A stretch of DNA of 64,000 nt from Tatumella punctata (lineage in GTDB: Bacteria; Pseudomonadota; Gammaproteobacteria; Enterobacterales; Enterobacteriaceae). The first letter of the stretch is position 1. Every line of letters begins with the position of its first letter. The stretch is from assembly GCF_039523735.1 (NCBI RefSeq), contig NZ_BAAAFW010000060.1, positions 1 through 64,000 on the forward strand, in the 5' to 3' direction. Made by a program: the position numbers and the translations under genes. Below the pieces are notes generated by a model. That model was not told the origin of the DNA. It did no database searches and saw only the letters and a list, made by a program, of their open reading frames with translations. Positions 47,028-55,788 of this stretch are shown in pieces.

Positions 47028-47447
47028 TTATTGACGGGAAAGGCTGTATTTACCCGCACCCAGTAACATGATAAATATGCCACCGAAGAAATAGAATGCT
47101 TCGGTTTCCAGCGCCCATGCGCCGACATCAGTGGTTTTGAAGAAGTTGCCACCGGCAACCAGTGCCACGGCGAAGACCAGGTTGATGGCATAAACCAGGC
47201 CGGCCAGCCGGGTCCAGACCCCCAGAATAATCAATACCGGTGCAATAACTTCCCCGATATAGGCACCGTAAGCCACAAAGCCAGGCAGGCCATGGGCAGA
47301 CAGCATCGGTTTGATCCATTCAACACCGTTCATCAGTTTAAAGCTGCCGTGGAACAGCATCAGGAAACCAAACACCAGGCGTAACAATAATTTTGCGAAG
47401 TCAGGATGATCAACTACACGATCAAAACCAGCAATCAGCTTATTCAT
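47028..47447 (-). CDS. DoxX family membrane protein
   Basis: A 139-residue protein with four hydrophobic segments: LLLRLVFGFLMLFHGSFKLM, FVAYGAYIGEVIAPVLIILGVW, LVYAINLVFAVALVAGG and FYFFGGIFIMLLGAG. These and the GxxKLMNG-type loop are DoxX features. Such proteins are linked to thiosulfate-quinone oxidation or to oxidative stress; the role here is unknown. No partner gene is present. Confidence 0.85.
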   Translation of the reverse strand: MNKLIAGFDRVVDHPDFAKLLLRLVFGFLMLFHGSFKLMNGVEWIKPMLSAHGLPGFVAYGAYIGEVIAPVLIILGVWTRLAGLVYAINLVFAVALVAGGNFFKTTDVGAWALETEAFYFFGGIFIMLLGAGKYSLSRQ

Positions 47448-47690
47448 AAAAAAATCCCCTTTGAAAAAACGTAAAGTACGTGAAAAAGACGCAAAACATC
47501 ACCGGTATTTTTTGAATAAAAACATCAAAAAATTAGAGCGATAGTTATAAAATTAGCACTTAGTATGAAAATCATCCTGTCATAATCGGGTAAGGACCAT
47601 TGCGGGCCTGAAGGGGGGGGGCCGGAGTAACGAAGGTGTGTGCTGGCAGCGTATCAGGGGCCCTCAGACCCCTGACGGGAGAGTCGCTTA

Positions 47691-48644
47691 TTACTGACTG
47701 ACGGTATCCAGTAACGTCAGTTGCTGCGGGGTCAGGGAAAGCTGAAGTGCTCTGGCAAAACTTTCAACCTGGGGGACGCTGGTTGCACTGGCAATCGGGG
47801 CGGTGACACCTTCACGGGCAATTAACCATGCCAGGGCAACTTCCGCAGAGGTCGCCTGCTGTGCTTCTGCAACTTCTGCCAATGCCCCGACAATTCTGAA
47901 TCCGCGCGGATTAAGATATTTGCTGATGCCGGCTCCGCGTTTGCTTTGCTGTAAATCGCTCTCTTTACGGTATTTTCCGGTAAGAAACCCGGAAGCCAGA
48001 CTGTAATAGGTGACTACGCCGATATTCTTTTTAATACAAAGGTCACGCAGCGGACCGTCAAAGCTGTTACGGTCATATAAGTTATATTCCGGCTGCAGCA
48101 CCTGATAAGCAGGAAGCGCATGCTGTGCTGCCACGTTCAGGGCGTCTGTCAGCTGTGTTGCATCGAGATTTGAGGCACCGATAGCACGGATTTTACCTTC
48201 GGCCAGCAGTGTTTTATATGCTTCCAGCGTTTCTTCATAAGGTGTGGCGGGATCCGGCCAGTGGGAGAAATAAAGGTCAATATAATCTGTATTTAAGCGG
48301 CGCAGTGAGTCCTCAACAGCCCGGATAATCCATTTACGGGAGAGGCCTTTGTGGCCTTCAATACCTAAATCGGCACCAACCTTAGTGAATAATTTTATCT
48401 GTTCGCGACGCCCCGGGCGGGACTTCAGCCAGCGTCCGATTATGGTTTCAGATTCCCCGCCCTGGTTACCCTCTGCCCAGAGAGAGTAAACATCAGCAGT
48501 GTCAATACTGTCAAAACCGTGATCAACAAAAGCATCCAGTATTCTGAAACTGGCAGGCTCATCAATCGTCCAGCCAAAGACATTACCGCCAAACACCAGC
48601 GGGGTGATGGATAAATCTGTCTGACCAAGAAGCCGTTTAGTCAT
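47691..48644 (-). CDS. Aldo-keto reductase
   Basis: A 317-residue TIM-barrel reductase: catalytic Asp in DTADVYSLW, the lysine in LFTKVG, HWPDP (catalytic His), and the NADPH-binding C-terminal part (IASATSVPQVES). I chose the ATG at 48644; AGGAG lies 10 bp upstream, and the frame to 48701 would add an odd N-terminus. It reduces aldehydes or ketones with NADPH, consistent with the many dehydrogenases nearby. Confidence 0.9.
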   Translation of the reverse strand: MTKRLLGQTDLSITPLVFGGNVFGWTIDEPASFRILDAFVDHGFDSIDTADVYSLWAEGNQGGESETIIGRWLKSRPGRREQIKLFTKVGADLGIEGHKGLSRKWIIRAVEDSLRRLNTDYIDLYFSHWPDPATPYEETLEAYKTLLAEGKIRAIGASNLDATQLTDALNVAAQHALPAYQVLQPEYNLYDRNSFDGPLRDLCIKKNIGVVTYYSLASGFLTGKYRKESDLQQSKRGAGISKYLNPRGFRIVGALAEVAEAQQATSAEVALAWLIAREGVTAPIASATSVPQVESFARALQLSLTPQQLTLLDTVSQ

Positions 48645-48920
48645 TTCTGATGCTCTCCTGAGAGTAAAATAAAGACAGGGAAGCCCTGTGCAGCCTGCCA
48701 TCGGGTGAAACTGTGATACTCACAGCGGCAAAGGGCGTCTGTGTACAGCGGAATATACCTCAGCGGACTGTCAGGGTAGAATTATCCCTGCGCGGTGCCC
48801 GCGGGTTGTGCCGCGAATACAGATAATCTTTTTAAGCATAGCAAAAACCGTCGGACAGCCGGTGCAGCATTTGTGCCGGTAATTCACGGGGTCCCGTAAC
48901 CTCACAGACAGGAAGCAAGT

Positions 48921-49247
48921 ATGTTAATAGTCAAAACCGGGTTGTTGTTTATATTGACAGCCCTGGCCGAAATTGCCGGATGTTATCTGCCTTATCTGGT
49001 GCTGCGTGAACAGCGAAGTCACTGGCTGTTAGTGCCCGGGGTAGCAAGTCTGGTGATTTTTGCCTGGTTACTGACATTCCATCCGGCTGCGGCAGGGCGG
49101 ACTTATGCCGCTTATGGTGGCGTGTATATTTGTGTGGCACTGGCGTGGCTGGCGCTGGTGGATGGTGTTGCACTGACGCGCTGGGATATTACCGGAGGTA
49201 TAGTGGCACTGGCAGGTATGGTTATTATTGTCTGTCAGCCGTCCTGA
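48921..49247 (+). CDS. ynfA: YnfA family inner-membrane protein (UPF0060)
   Basis: A 108-residue protein with four membrane helices, the same length as E. coli YnfA and with the family core HPAAAGRTYAAYGGVYI. YnfA is an SMR-type multidrug efflux protein. It is a single gene with no partner nearby. Also close to UPF0060 from other enterobacteria. Confidence 0.88.
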   Translation: MLIVKTGLLFILTALAEIAGCYLPYLVLREQRSHWLLVPGVASLVIFAWLLTFHPAAAGRTYAAYGGVYICVALAWLALVDGVALTRWDITGGIVALAGMVIIVCQPS

Positions 49248-49572
49248 AATAACCGGCCGGTGACCGGCTGTATGAGCGCGGGCCAGTTAACTCCCGGGGT
49301 TTTTTCTCTGAGAGCAGGATTTTTTTTGAAATTTATCTAAAATAATACTTATGTCTTTGTCAGCGAAGGTTATTTAAGAAATGTCGCCTGTTATTAATCA
49401 CAGCAGCGATGTTTTACTTTCCGGCGAAGATACAGTCAGCAGAGTGAGGATGCTGGTTATTCAGGGTATTTCTGGCAGGACGTTATACCCTGACTGCCCG
49501 GAAACTGGCGGAGTCAGGCCGGTTTACCGGTATTTAGCAATTTTTAACTGGCAGGTTAATGTAGTGTATACG
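49248..49572. promoter_or_regulatory. pagP upstream region
   Basis: About 320 bp without a supported gene; an open frame from 49381 leads into pagP but carries no family similarity. A GGTTTA at 49521-49526 followed 5-6 bp later by ATTTAG resembles an imperfect PhoP box (direct repeats of GTTTA), and pagP is PhoP-regulated in relatives. The match is weak. Confidence 0.35.
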
Positions 49573-50136
49573 ATGAAATCTAAACAATGGGCCATCATGC
49601 TGGCCGGAGTACTGAGCGCCCCTGTCACTCAGGCTGCAGATATCGGACAGCAAATATCCCAAACCTGGGATACTTTCACCGGTAATGTGGCCGAAACATG
49701 GAACTCACCACAGACGGTGGATTTGTATGTGCCGGCAATTACCTGGCACAACCGCCTGGCCTATGACCGCGAGCATATTGACCGTTATAACGAAAGGCCG
49801 TGGGGGGCAGGGGGAGGGATCTCCCGTTACGATGAAAAAGGCAACTGGCAGGGCATTTATCTGATGGCATTTAAAGATTCCTTTAATAAATGGGAACCCA
49901 TCGGTGGTTATGGTTGGGAAGCAACCTGGCGGCCGTTCAGTGATCAGCGTTTTCATGTGGGAGCAGGGTATACCGCCGGAGTCACTTTGCGTGATAACTG
50001 GAATTATCTGCCTATCCCTCTGGTCCTGCCACTGGCTTCCATCGGCTACGGTCCGGCAAATTTTCAGATGACCTATATCCCGGGAACCCATAACAACGGA
50101 AACGTTTACTTCGCATGGTTACGTATCCAGTTTTAA
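49573..50136 (+). CDS. pagP: Lipid A palmitoyltransferase PagP
   Basis: An outer-membrane enzyme that moves palmitate from phospholipid to lipid A. The start at ATG 49573 gives 187 residues (E. coli 186) with a signal peptide ending near TQA. Catalytic residues are in place: H59 in TWHNRLAY and D102-S103 in FKDSFNKW. The barrel ends in WLRIQF with terminal Phe. In E. coli pagP also lies just upstream of cspE. The ribosome-binding site is weak. Confidence 0.95.
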   Translation: MKSKQWAIMLAGVLSAPVTQAADIGQQISQTWDTFTGNVAETWNSPQTVDLYVPAITWHNRLAYDREHIDRYNERPWGAGGGISRYDEKGNWQGIYLMAFKDSFNKWEPIGGYGWEATWRPFSDQRFHVGAGYTAGVTLRDNWNYLPIPLVLPLASIGYGPANFQMTYIPGTHNNGNVYFAWLRIQF

Positions 50137-50209
50137 GCATAATCCTTGTGCAAAAAATGCCCTGTTGTGATGAAATTTAGATATTTATCACTTTTTCTTA
50201 AAATGGTGC

Positions 50210-50240
50210 TGGACAAATTGCACCGCAATTGATGTACTAG
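50210..50240 (+). promoter_or_regulatory. Candidate cspE promoter
   Basis: TGGACA at 50210-50215, a 17-bp spacer and TGTACT at 50233-50238 resemble a sigma-70 promoter, about 50 bp upstream of cspE. Both boxes deviate from consensus. Confidence 0.35.
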
Positions 50241-50285
50241 GTGCCGACACAGTTTAGTGTCCATTTTTCATGTAAAGGTAATAAG

Positions 50286-50495
50286 ATGTCCAAGATTAAA
50301 GGTAACGTTAAGTGGTTTAATGAATCTAAAGGATTCGGTTTCATTACTCCTGAAGATGGCAGCAAAGATGTATTCGTACACTTCTCTGCTATCGTGAGCA
50401 ATGGCTTCAAAACTCTGGCTGAAGGTCAGCGTGTAGAGTTTGAAATTACTGACGGTGCTAAAGGCCCATCTGCTGCTAACGTTATCAGCCTGTAA
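50286..50495 (+). CDS. cspE: Cold-shock-like protein CspE
   Basis: A 69-residue RNA chaperone nearly identical to E. coli CspE: KGNVKWFNESKGFGFITP (RNP1) and DVFVHFSAI (RNP2). It binds single-stranded RNA and melts hairpins, acting as antiterminator. Start ATG 50286, with AAAGG 9 bp upstream. Followed by its own terminator; crcB, its E. coli neighbour, is absent. Confidence 0.97.
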   Translation: MSKIKGNVKWFNESKGFGFITPEDGSKDVFVHFSAIVSNGFKTLAEGQRVEFEITDGAKGPSAANVISL

Positions 50496-50515
50496 TTTTC
50501 AGTCAGAATCTCTAA

Positions 50516-50542
50516 AACCCGCCTTATGGCGGGTTTTTTATT
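50516..50542 (+). terminator. cspE Rho-independent terminator
   Basis: AACCCGCC, TTAT, GGCGGGTT followed by a run of Ts. The compact GC stem is characteristic of strong terminators. Confidence 0.9.
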
Positions 50543-50664
50543 GCCTGTTATTTTTTTGTTAACCAATATCCGTATTTTTTTTCACCTGCTGAAAGTGCCT
50601 GCTGCCCGTTATCGCTGGCCAGCTCCGGGATGGCGTATTTCCGGCTGATTAGTGCTATTCGTAG

Positions 50665-50693
50665 TCTGTTACAGAATTGTTTTGTGTTATACT
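50665..50693 (+). promoter_or_regulatory. Extended -10 promoter for tatE
   Basis: TGTTATACT (TG, one base, then TATACT at 50688-50693) is an extended -10 box about 55 bp before tatE. The -35 region (TCTGTT near 50665) is weak, as is normal for this promoter type. Confidence 0.5.
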
Positions 50694-50749
50694 CGGCTTT
50701 GCGTATTAATGTAGATGTAACGATCTTCGCTGAGGTTTAAAGGTATATT

Positions 50750-50968
50750 ATGGAAGGTATCAGTATTGCAAAACTGCTGATCATTGGTGCTCTTATCGTA
50801 TTGCTTTTTGGCACCAATAAATTACGCTCATTAGGCGGTGACCTGGGTAGCGCAATTAAGGGCTTTAAAAAAGCCATGAAAGATGATGATTCAGCCGCGG
50901 CTAAACCAGCTGCAACTAAGAGTGAAGCGGAAGAGATTCCTGCTGAACGTGTTACTCATAAAGAGTAA
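50750..50968 (+). CDS. tatE: Sec-independent translocase subunit TatE
   Basis: A 72-residue single-pass protein of the TatA/TatE family: one hydrophobic helix (LLIIGALIVLLFGTNKL), the hinge and the amphipathic helix (LGGDLGSAIKGFKKAM) followed by an acidic tail. TatE helps form the twin-arginine export channel. Its place before lipA identifies it as TatE. The Tat-type signal of the sugar dehydrogenase at 35247 would be a client. Confidence 0.95.
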   Translation: MEGISIAKLLIIGALIVLLFGTNKLRSLGGDLGSAIKGFKKAMKDDDSAAAKPAATKSEAEEIPAERVTHKE

Positions 50969-51008
50969 TGATGTGCCCCTGCAATAAATATACGTATTTA
51001 TTGTCAGT

Positions 51009-51040
51009 AAAAACCAGATAGTCAGACTGTCTGGTTTTTT
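51009..51040. terminator. Bidirectional terminator between tatE and lipA
   Basis: AAACCAGA at 51011-51018 pairs with TCTGGTTT at 51030-51037, with A and T runs on the flanks. It lies between convergent tatE and lipA. Confidence 0.85.
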
Positions 51041-51126
51041 GTTTTTTGGTGAAAGCCAGCCGCAGGGCAGGAGATAAACCCGGCCTGAAAGAGACAGTCC
51101 TGCAGACCGTCTCTGACGATTTCCGG

Positions 51127-52092
51127 TTATTTAACTTCGATACCTTTGGCCTGCATATCGGCATGATACGAGGAACGTACGAACGGGCCACAGGCCGCAT
51201 GGGTGAACCCCATTGCCATCGCTTCCTGTTTCATTTCATCAAACTCCGCCGGGCTGACATAGCGCTGAACCGGCAGGTGATGGCGGCTTGGCTGCAAATA
51301 CTGTCCCAGGGTCAGCATGGTGACACCGTGACGGCGTAAATCGCGCATCACCTCGATAATTTCAGCGTTAGTTTCACCCAGACCCACCATCAGCCCCGAC
51401 TTGGTCGGAATATCAGGGTGCGATTGCTTAAATTTTTCCAGCAGGGTCAGGGACCATTGGTAATCCGCTCCCGGTCTTACCTGGCGGTAGATTCGTGGTA
51501 CGTTCTCCAGGTTATGGTTGAAAACATCCGGCGGCGTGCGGGTCAGAATATCCAGTGCACGATCCATACGACCTCGGAAATCCGGTACCAGTGTTTCTAT
51601 TTTGATCGCCGGACTTTTTTCACGGATAGCCGTGATACAGTCAGCAAAGTGTTGTGCTCCGCCATCACGCAGATCATCCCGGTCAACGGAGGTGATAACG
51701 ACGTAGCGTAGTCCCATATCAGCAATGGCCTGTGCCAGCTTGCCCGGTTCTGCGGCGTCCGGGGCCAGCGGACGCCCGTGGGCGACATCACAAAACGGGC
51801 AGCGGCGGGTACAGATAGCACCGAGGATCATAAAGGTTGCCGTGCCGTGATTAAAACATTCGGCCAGGTTCGGGCAGGAGGCTTCTTCACAGACAGAATG
51901 CAGGCCATTTTTGCGCATAGCGGCTTTAATTCCCTGAATCCGGCTGGAGTCTGCAGGAAGCTTGATTCTCATCCATTCAGGTTTACGCAGCAACTCCTGG
52001 CGTTCACTGACGACTGTTTTTACCGGGATCAATGCCATTTTATCGGCATCACGATATTTGACACCGCGTTCTATCTGGACAGGTTTACTCAT
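51127..52092 (-). CDS. lipA: Lipoyl synthase LipA
   Basis: A 321-residue radical SAM enzyme that inserts two sulfurs into protein-bound octanoyl groups. Visible: the radical-SAM cluster motif CTRRCPFC, the auxiliary-cluster motif CEEASCPNLAEC with its three cysteines, and the C-terminal RSSYHAD (Ser ligand). Length equals E. coli LipA (321). It works with LipB, encoded upstream on the same strand. ybeF, which sits between them in E. coli, is absent. Confidence 0.98.
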   Translation of the reverse strand: MSKPVQIERGVKYRDADKMALIPVKTVVSERQELLRKPEWMRIKLPADSSRIQGIKAAMRKNGLHSVCEEASCPNLAECFNHGTATFMILGAICTRRCPFCDVAHGRPLAPDAAEPGKLAQAIADMGLRYVVITSVDRDDLRDGGAQHFADCITAIREKSPAIKIETLVPDFRGRMDRALDILTRTPPDVFNHNLENVPRIYRQVRPGADYQWSLTLLEKFKQSHPDIPTKSGLMVGLGETNAEIIEVMRDLRRHGVTMLTLGQYLQPSRHHLPVQRYVSPAEFDEMKQEAMAMGFTHAACGPFVRSSYHADMQAKGIEVK

Positions 52093-52231
52093 TTCTGCGG
52101 GTTCCGTTTGCTGATTGTCTACAGGCAGCCTGTATTCAACTAATTTTGTAACAATGAAAAAAGTATATCATTTTACCTGCTGACGGGCAGCTTTCCGGTT
52201 CTGTAAAAGTTACATATTTGTAAATTAAAAA

Positions 52232-52888
52232 TCAGTCAGGCAGTGTCTGCTGGTGTTGATAACGAATATCTGTGTACGGGAGTTGTTCCGTAAAATGTTT
52301 AATCAGTCGCTGAGGGGTTTCCGGCATCAGGCGGCTGTCTGTCAGGTCTGCCAGCCTGGTCATTTCCATCCCCGGATACCCGCAGGGGTTGATCCGCAGA
52401 AAAGGAGAGAGGTCCATATCCACGTTTAAAGCCAGCCCGTGGAATGAACAGCCTTTACGGATCCGTAGTCCCAGAGAACAGATTTTTTTAGCATCGACAT
52501 AGACGCCCGGTGCATCATCGCGGGCCCTGCCTGAGACAGAGAAGTCGGCCAGGGTCGCGATCACTGTTTGCTCAATTGCCGTGACCAGCTGACGTACACC
52601 CAGCTTACGACGGCGGATATCAACCAGTACATAGAGGATCTGTTGCCCGGGACCATGGAAAGTCACTTGTCCTCCGCGGTCACTTTGCATGACCGGAATA
52701 TCGCCGGGGTCGAGCAGGTGTTCGGGTTTACCGGCCTGGCCCTGAGTAAATACCGCAGGGTGTTGTACCAGCCAGAGTTCGTCGGCAGTATCGGCAGTAC
52801 GCTGATCAGTAAACTGATGCATCGCCTGAGAAACCGTATGCCAGTCACGTAATCCTAACTGACGGATAATAAGAGATTGATCAGACAA
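52232..52888 (-). CDS. lipB: Octanoyltransferase LipB
   Basis: A 218-residue enzyme that moves octanoyl groups from acyl carrier protein to lipoyl domains. Core: RGGQVTFHGPGQQILY, KICSLGLRIRKGCSFHGLALN (catalytic Lys/Cys region) and INPCGYPGMEMT. It starts with TTG at 52888, as reported for some enterobacterial lipB genes. It precedes lipA and follows ybeD. Confidence 0.96.
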   Translation of the reverse strand: MSDQSLIIRQLGLRDWHTVSQAMHQFTDQRTADTADELWLVQHPAVFTQGQAGKPEHLLDPGDIPVMQSDRGGQVTFHGPGQQILYVLVDIRRRKLGVRQLVTAIEQTVIATLADFSVSGRARDDAPGVYVDAKKICSLGLRIRKGCSFHGLALNVDMDLSPFLRINPCGYPGMEMTRLADLTDSRLMPETPQRLIKHFTEQLPYTDIRYQHQQTLPD

Positions 52889-52971
52889 GGGGAATATCCG
52901 GTAGCCGCTGAAAAACGCAGTATAGCGCCGGGCGGGCAGGCTGAATACCTGCCGGTACCCGGCAGCCAGAG

Positions 52972-53235
52972 TTACAGCACCATACGAACAATTTCGATGT
53001 TGCCCAGCTCTTCATAAAGAGCCTCAACCTGTTCGATATGGGTGGCATTAATGGTAATAGAAACTGAGTGATAATTGCCTTTGCTGCTCGGTTTTACATC
53101 GGGTGAGTAATCTCCCGGTGCATGGCGTTGTACCACTTCAATCACCTGATCAACCAGCCCGGGCTGTGCCAGACCCATCACTTTATAGGTAAACGGGGTT
53201 GGAAATTCGAGCAATTCATTCAGTTTGGTTTTCAT
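52972..53235 (-). CDS. ybeD: YbeD family protein (DUF493)
   Basis: An 87-residue protein of the YbeD/DUF493 family, with an ACT-like fold and the same length as in E. coli. It has been proposed to act as a regulator of lipoate metabolism because of its constant place between dacA and lipB. No enzyme motif. Confidence 0.95.
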   Translation of the reverse strand: MKTKLNELLEFPTPFTYKVMGLAQPGLVDQVIEVVQRHAPGDYSPDVKPSSKGNYHSVSITINATHIEQVEALYEELGNIEIVRMVL

Positions 53236-53246
53236 AGTGACTCCGT

Positions 53247-53276
53247 AAAAAAGATGCCCCCGAAGATTCAGGGGCA
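53247..53276 (-). terminator. dacA terminator
   Basis: On the minus strand TGCCCC pairs with GGGGCA (53255-53276) and a run of Ts follows (A-run at 53247-53252 on the plus strand). It separates dacA from ybeD. Confidence 0.8.
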
Positions 53277-53327
53277 GAGTAATGCTTTACTATGTGGGGA
53301 TGATTAAGAATATTTCAACCCTGACAG

Positions 53328-54539
53328 CTATCCCATCCAGTGATGAAATTTCAGTTTAATATAATCGATAATCCGGCTAAAGAAACCACCTTCTTTAACA
53401 TCATTCAGCACCACCAGTGGCTGCCGGGCAATGATTTTTCCGTCCAGCTGGAAGTTGATAGTCCCAATCTGCTGGTTTTTCTGCAGCGGTGCATGCAGTT
53501 CGGTATTGCTCAGAATATAACTGGCTTTCAAATCTTTTGCCCTGCCGCGGGGAACCGTCAGATACACGTCTTTATCCACCCCCAGCTGCACATTGTCCGT
53601 GTCACCAAACCATACGGGCTCAGAGGCAAAGTCTTTACCGGCTTTCAGAGGAGAAACGGTTTCAAAAAAGCGGAAGCCCCAGGTCAGTAATTTCTTACTT
53701 TCCGTTTCGCGGCCTTTATAAGTATGCCCACCGAGCACTGCAGAAATCAGCCGCATTTTTCCTTCGGTCGCAGAGGCTACCAGATTATAACCGGCGGCAT
53801 TAGTATGGCCGGTTTTAATGCCATCAACGTTCAGGCTGGTATCCCACAACAGACCGTTACGGTTAGTCTGGCGAATATTATTAAAGGTGAACTCTTTTTC
53901 TTTGTAGATTGCGTATTCGTCAGGCACGTCGCGGATTAAGGCCTGACCGATCAGTGCCATATCCCGTGCTGAACTATACTGGCCATCAGCATCCAGCCCA
54001 TGGACGGTTTTGAAGTGAGTGTTTTTTAATCCCAGAGCGCTGACATAGTTATTCATCAGACCGACAAAGGCGTCCTGACTACCGGCGACATAATCGGCCA
54101 TTGCAACGCAGGCATCATTCCCGGATTGCAGTACAATCCCCCGTGTCAGTTTAGACACCGGGACCCGATCTCCGGGTTTAAGAAACATTAATGAAGACCC
54201 TTTGAATACCGGATTGCCGGTTGCCCAGGCATCCTGGCCGACAGTCACCATATCATCCTGATGGATTTTACCGGCTTTGAGCGCCTGGCCAATCACATAA
54301 CTGGTCATCATTTTGGTGAGGCTTGCCGGGTCGCGGCGGTTATCTGCATTTTTTTCTGCCAGTACTGTGCCTGAATTATAATCAATCAGGATGTAGGCTT
54401 CGGCATCAATATCAGGGACGCCGGGGATCATGGTTTGCAGATTGACATCATCAGCCATTGCAGAATGACTGATAATCAATGCAACCAGAGAGGCAGAACT
54501 GAATTTGGTCAGGAAGTGCAAAGGGGAATTTCTCTTCAT
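53328..54539 (-). CDS. dacA: D-alanyl-D-alanine carboxypeptidase PBP5 (DacA)
   Basis: A 403-residue penicillin-binding protein, exactly the E. coli length with this start. A 29-residue signal peptide is followed by the catalytic SLTK (S73, K76), SGNDAC and DGIKTGHT motifs. The C-terminal amphipathic helix (FFSRIIDYIKLKFHHWMG) anchors it to the inner membrane. It removes terminal D-alanine from peptidoglycan peptides. Longer frames to 54560/54581 exist, but 54539 restores the family's signal peptide length. Confidence 0.97.
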   Translation of the reverse strand: MKRNSPLHFLTKFSSASLVALIISHSAMADDVNLQTMIPGVPDIDAEAYILIDYNSGTVLAEKNADNRRDPASLTKMMTSYVIGQALKAGKIHQDDMVTVGQDAWATGNPVFKGSSLMFLKPGDRVPVSKLTRGIVLQSGNDACVAMADYVAGSQDAFVGLMNNYVSALGLKNTHFKTVHGLDADGQYSSARDMALIGQALIRDVPDEYAIYKEKEFTFNNIRQTNRNGLLWDTSLNVDGIKTGHTNAAGYNLVASATEGKMRLISAVLGGHTYKGRETESKKLLTWGFRFFETVSPLKAGKDFASEPVWFGDTDNVQLGVDKDVYLTVPRGRAKDLKASYILSNTELHAPLQKNQQIGTINFQLDGKIIARQPLVVLNDVKEGGFFSRIIDYIKLKFHHWMG

Positions 54540-54591
54540 CTTTAGAGTAACTTCATCCATGGGACAGGTATTATTTGTCACAAACTATAAC

Positions 54592-54616
54592 AGGATGCCC
54601 TTGTAACAGGCATCCT
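54592..54616. terminator. Hairpin between rlpA and dacA
   Basis: AGGATGCC at 54592-54599 pairs with GGCATCCT at 54609-54616 (9-base loop). It is likely the rlpA terminator, with few Ts. Confidence 0.55.
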
Positions 54617-54659
54617 GCTTTACTTAAGTTTATGCTTTAGCGCAAAACAGAAGGGAAAA

Positions 54660-55778
54660 TTACGGCGCAGTAGTAATAAATGAGTTTATTTTTTCACCTG
54701 ATAATCGCTGCTGTAACGCGGCGGCTTCCTTGCGATCGGCATAACCTCCCAGTTGTACACGGTAGGTGTTCCCGTTAACGACTTCAGTATGTGCGTTAAC
54801 GCCAAAACGCTGGCTCAGCTTCTGCTCTAACTGTCTGGCACGCTGTGCATCATTGAGTGCCGCGACCTGGACGACAAAGCCGTGACTTTTACTCGCGGAG
54901 GACGCCGGTGTTTTTGCGGCCGGGGCTGCAATAGCTGCTGCTGCCGGCGCGGGTGGGGTTGCCGCCGGGGTTGCAGGCTCCAGTACGCCGCTGGCTAACG
55001 GCTGTGGCGCACCAAGAAAACCGTTACTGTGTAGCGGGGCACCCATACTGTTACTACTTTGCAAGCTGCTATTGGCTATCGGCATAACATGAGAGGTACC
55101 AGTAACTGACGGGGCCGTGGCTGGTAAAGCGGTACTGTTACTGCTTTGTATAGCCGGTGTCGGGGCCATATCAGTGCTGTCCAGGTTTGGTCTGGCCGGT
55201 AAGTCATAACTTTGTATAGCCACTCTGGTCCCGTTGGTTCCCGGTCCGGATAAGGTACCATCGGGAGCGACAGTAATAGCATCTACACGAACCTGTGTAT
55301 TATTGGAAATATTCAGTCGCCCTGCGGATGCAGAAGACAAATCGATGATTCTTCCTGCAACAAAAGGACCGCGGTCATTAATCCGTACCACCAGCTGACG
55401 ACCATCCGCCAGATTGGTGACACGTGCATAGCTCGGAATGGGCAGGTAAGGGGACGCTGCGGTATAGGCATTCGGGTCGAATTTCTCACCGGAAGCCGTG
55501 GTATTGCCTGCAGACTCCTGACCATAAGAACTTGCCAATCCGATCTGGCTGAAGTTTGACGTATCCGTGACGACACGGTAGCTGACACCGTTGACTGTAT
55601 AATTCTGATTCGCTGAAGCGATCAGCGGCTCATATTTAGGCGGGATACCGGGAATTTCCACCACCGGCCCGGTCCAGGCGGGCTGAGCAGGGGCGGTATA
55701 TTGCTGTTGCTGGTCGACGGAACATCCCGCCAATACTAACGATGTCAGTCCAATACAGATCAGCCATTCCTTACGCAT
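54660..55778 (-). CDS. rlpA: Septal-ring lipoprotein / lytic transglycosylase RlpA
   Basis: A 372-residue outer-membrane lipoprotein (lipobox LAGC, Cys at 19). It has the double-psi beta-barrel domain (GLASSYGQESAGNTTASGEKFDP, then VRINDRGPFV with the catalytic Asp), a long Pro/Ala/Ser-rich linker and a C-terminal SPOR domain (VVQVAALNDAQRARQLEQKL), which binds denuded peptidoglycan at the septum. Encoded between mrdB and dacA as in E. coli. Confidence 0.96.
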   Translation of the reverse strand: MRKEWLICIGLTSLVLAGCSVDQQQQYTAPAQPAWTGPVVEIPGIPPKYEPLIASANQNYTVNGVSYRVVTDTSNFSQIGLASSYGQESAGNTTASGEKFDPNAYTAASPYLPIPSYARVTNLADGRQLVVRINDRGPFVAGRIIDLSSASAGRLNISNNTQVRVDAITVAPDGTLSGPGTNGTRVAIQSYDLPARPNLDSTDMAPTPAIQSSNSTALPATAPSVTGTSHVMPIANSSLQSSNSMGAPLHSNGFLGAPQPLASGVLEPATPAATPPAPAAAAIAAPAAKTPASSASKSHGFVVQVAALNDAQRARQLEQKLSQRFGVNAHTEVVNGNTYRVQLGGYADRKEAAALQQRLSGEKINSFITTAP

Positions 55779-55788
55779 GTATCGCCTC

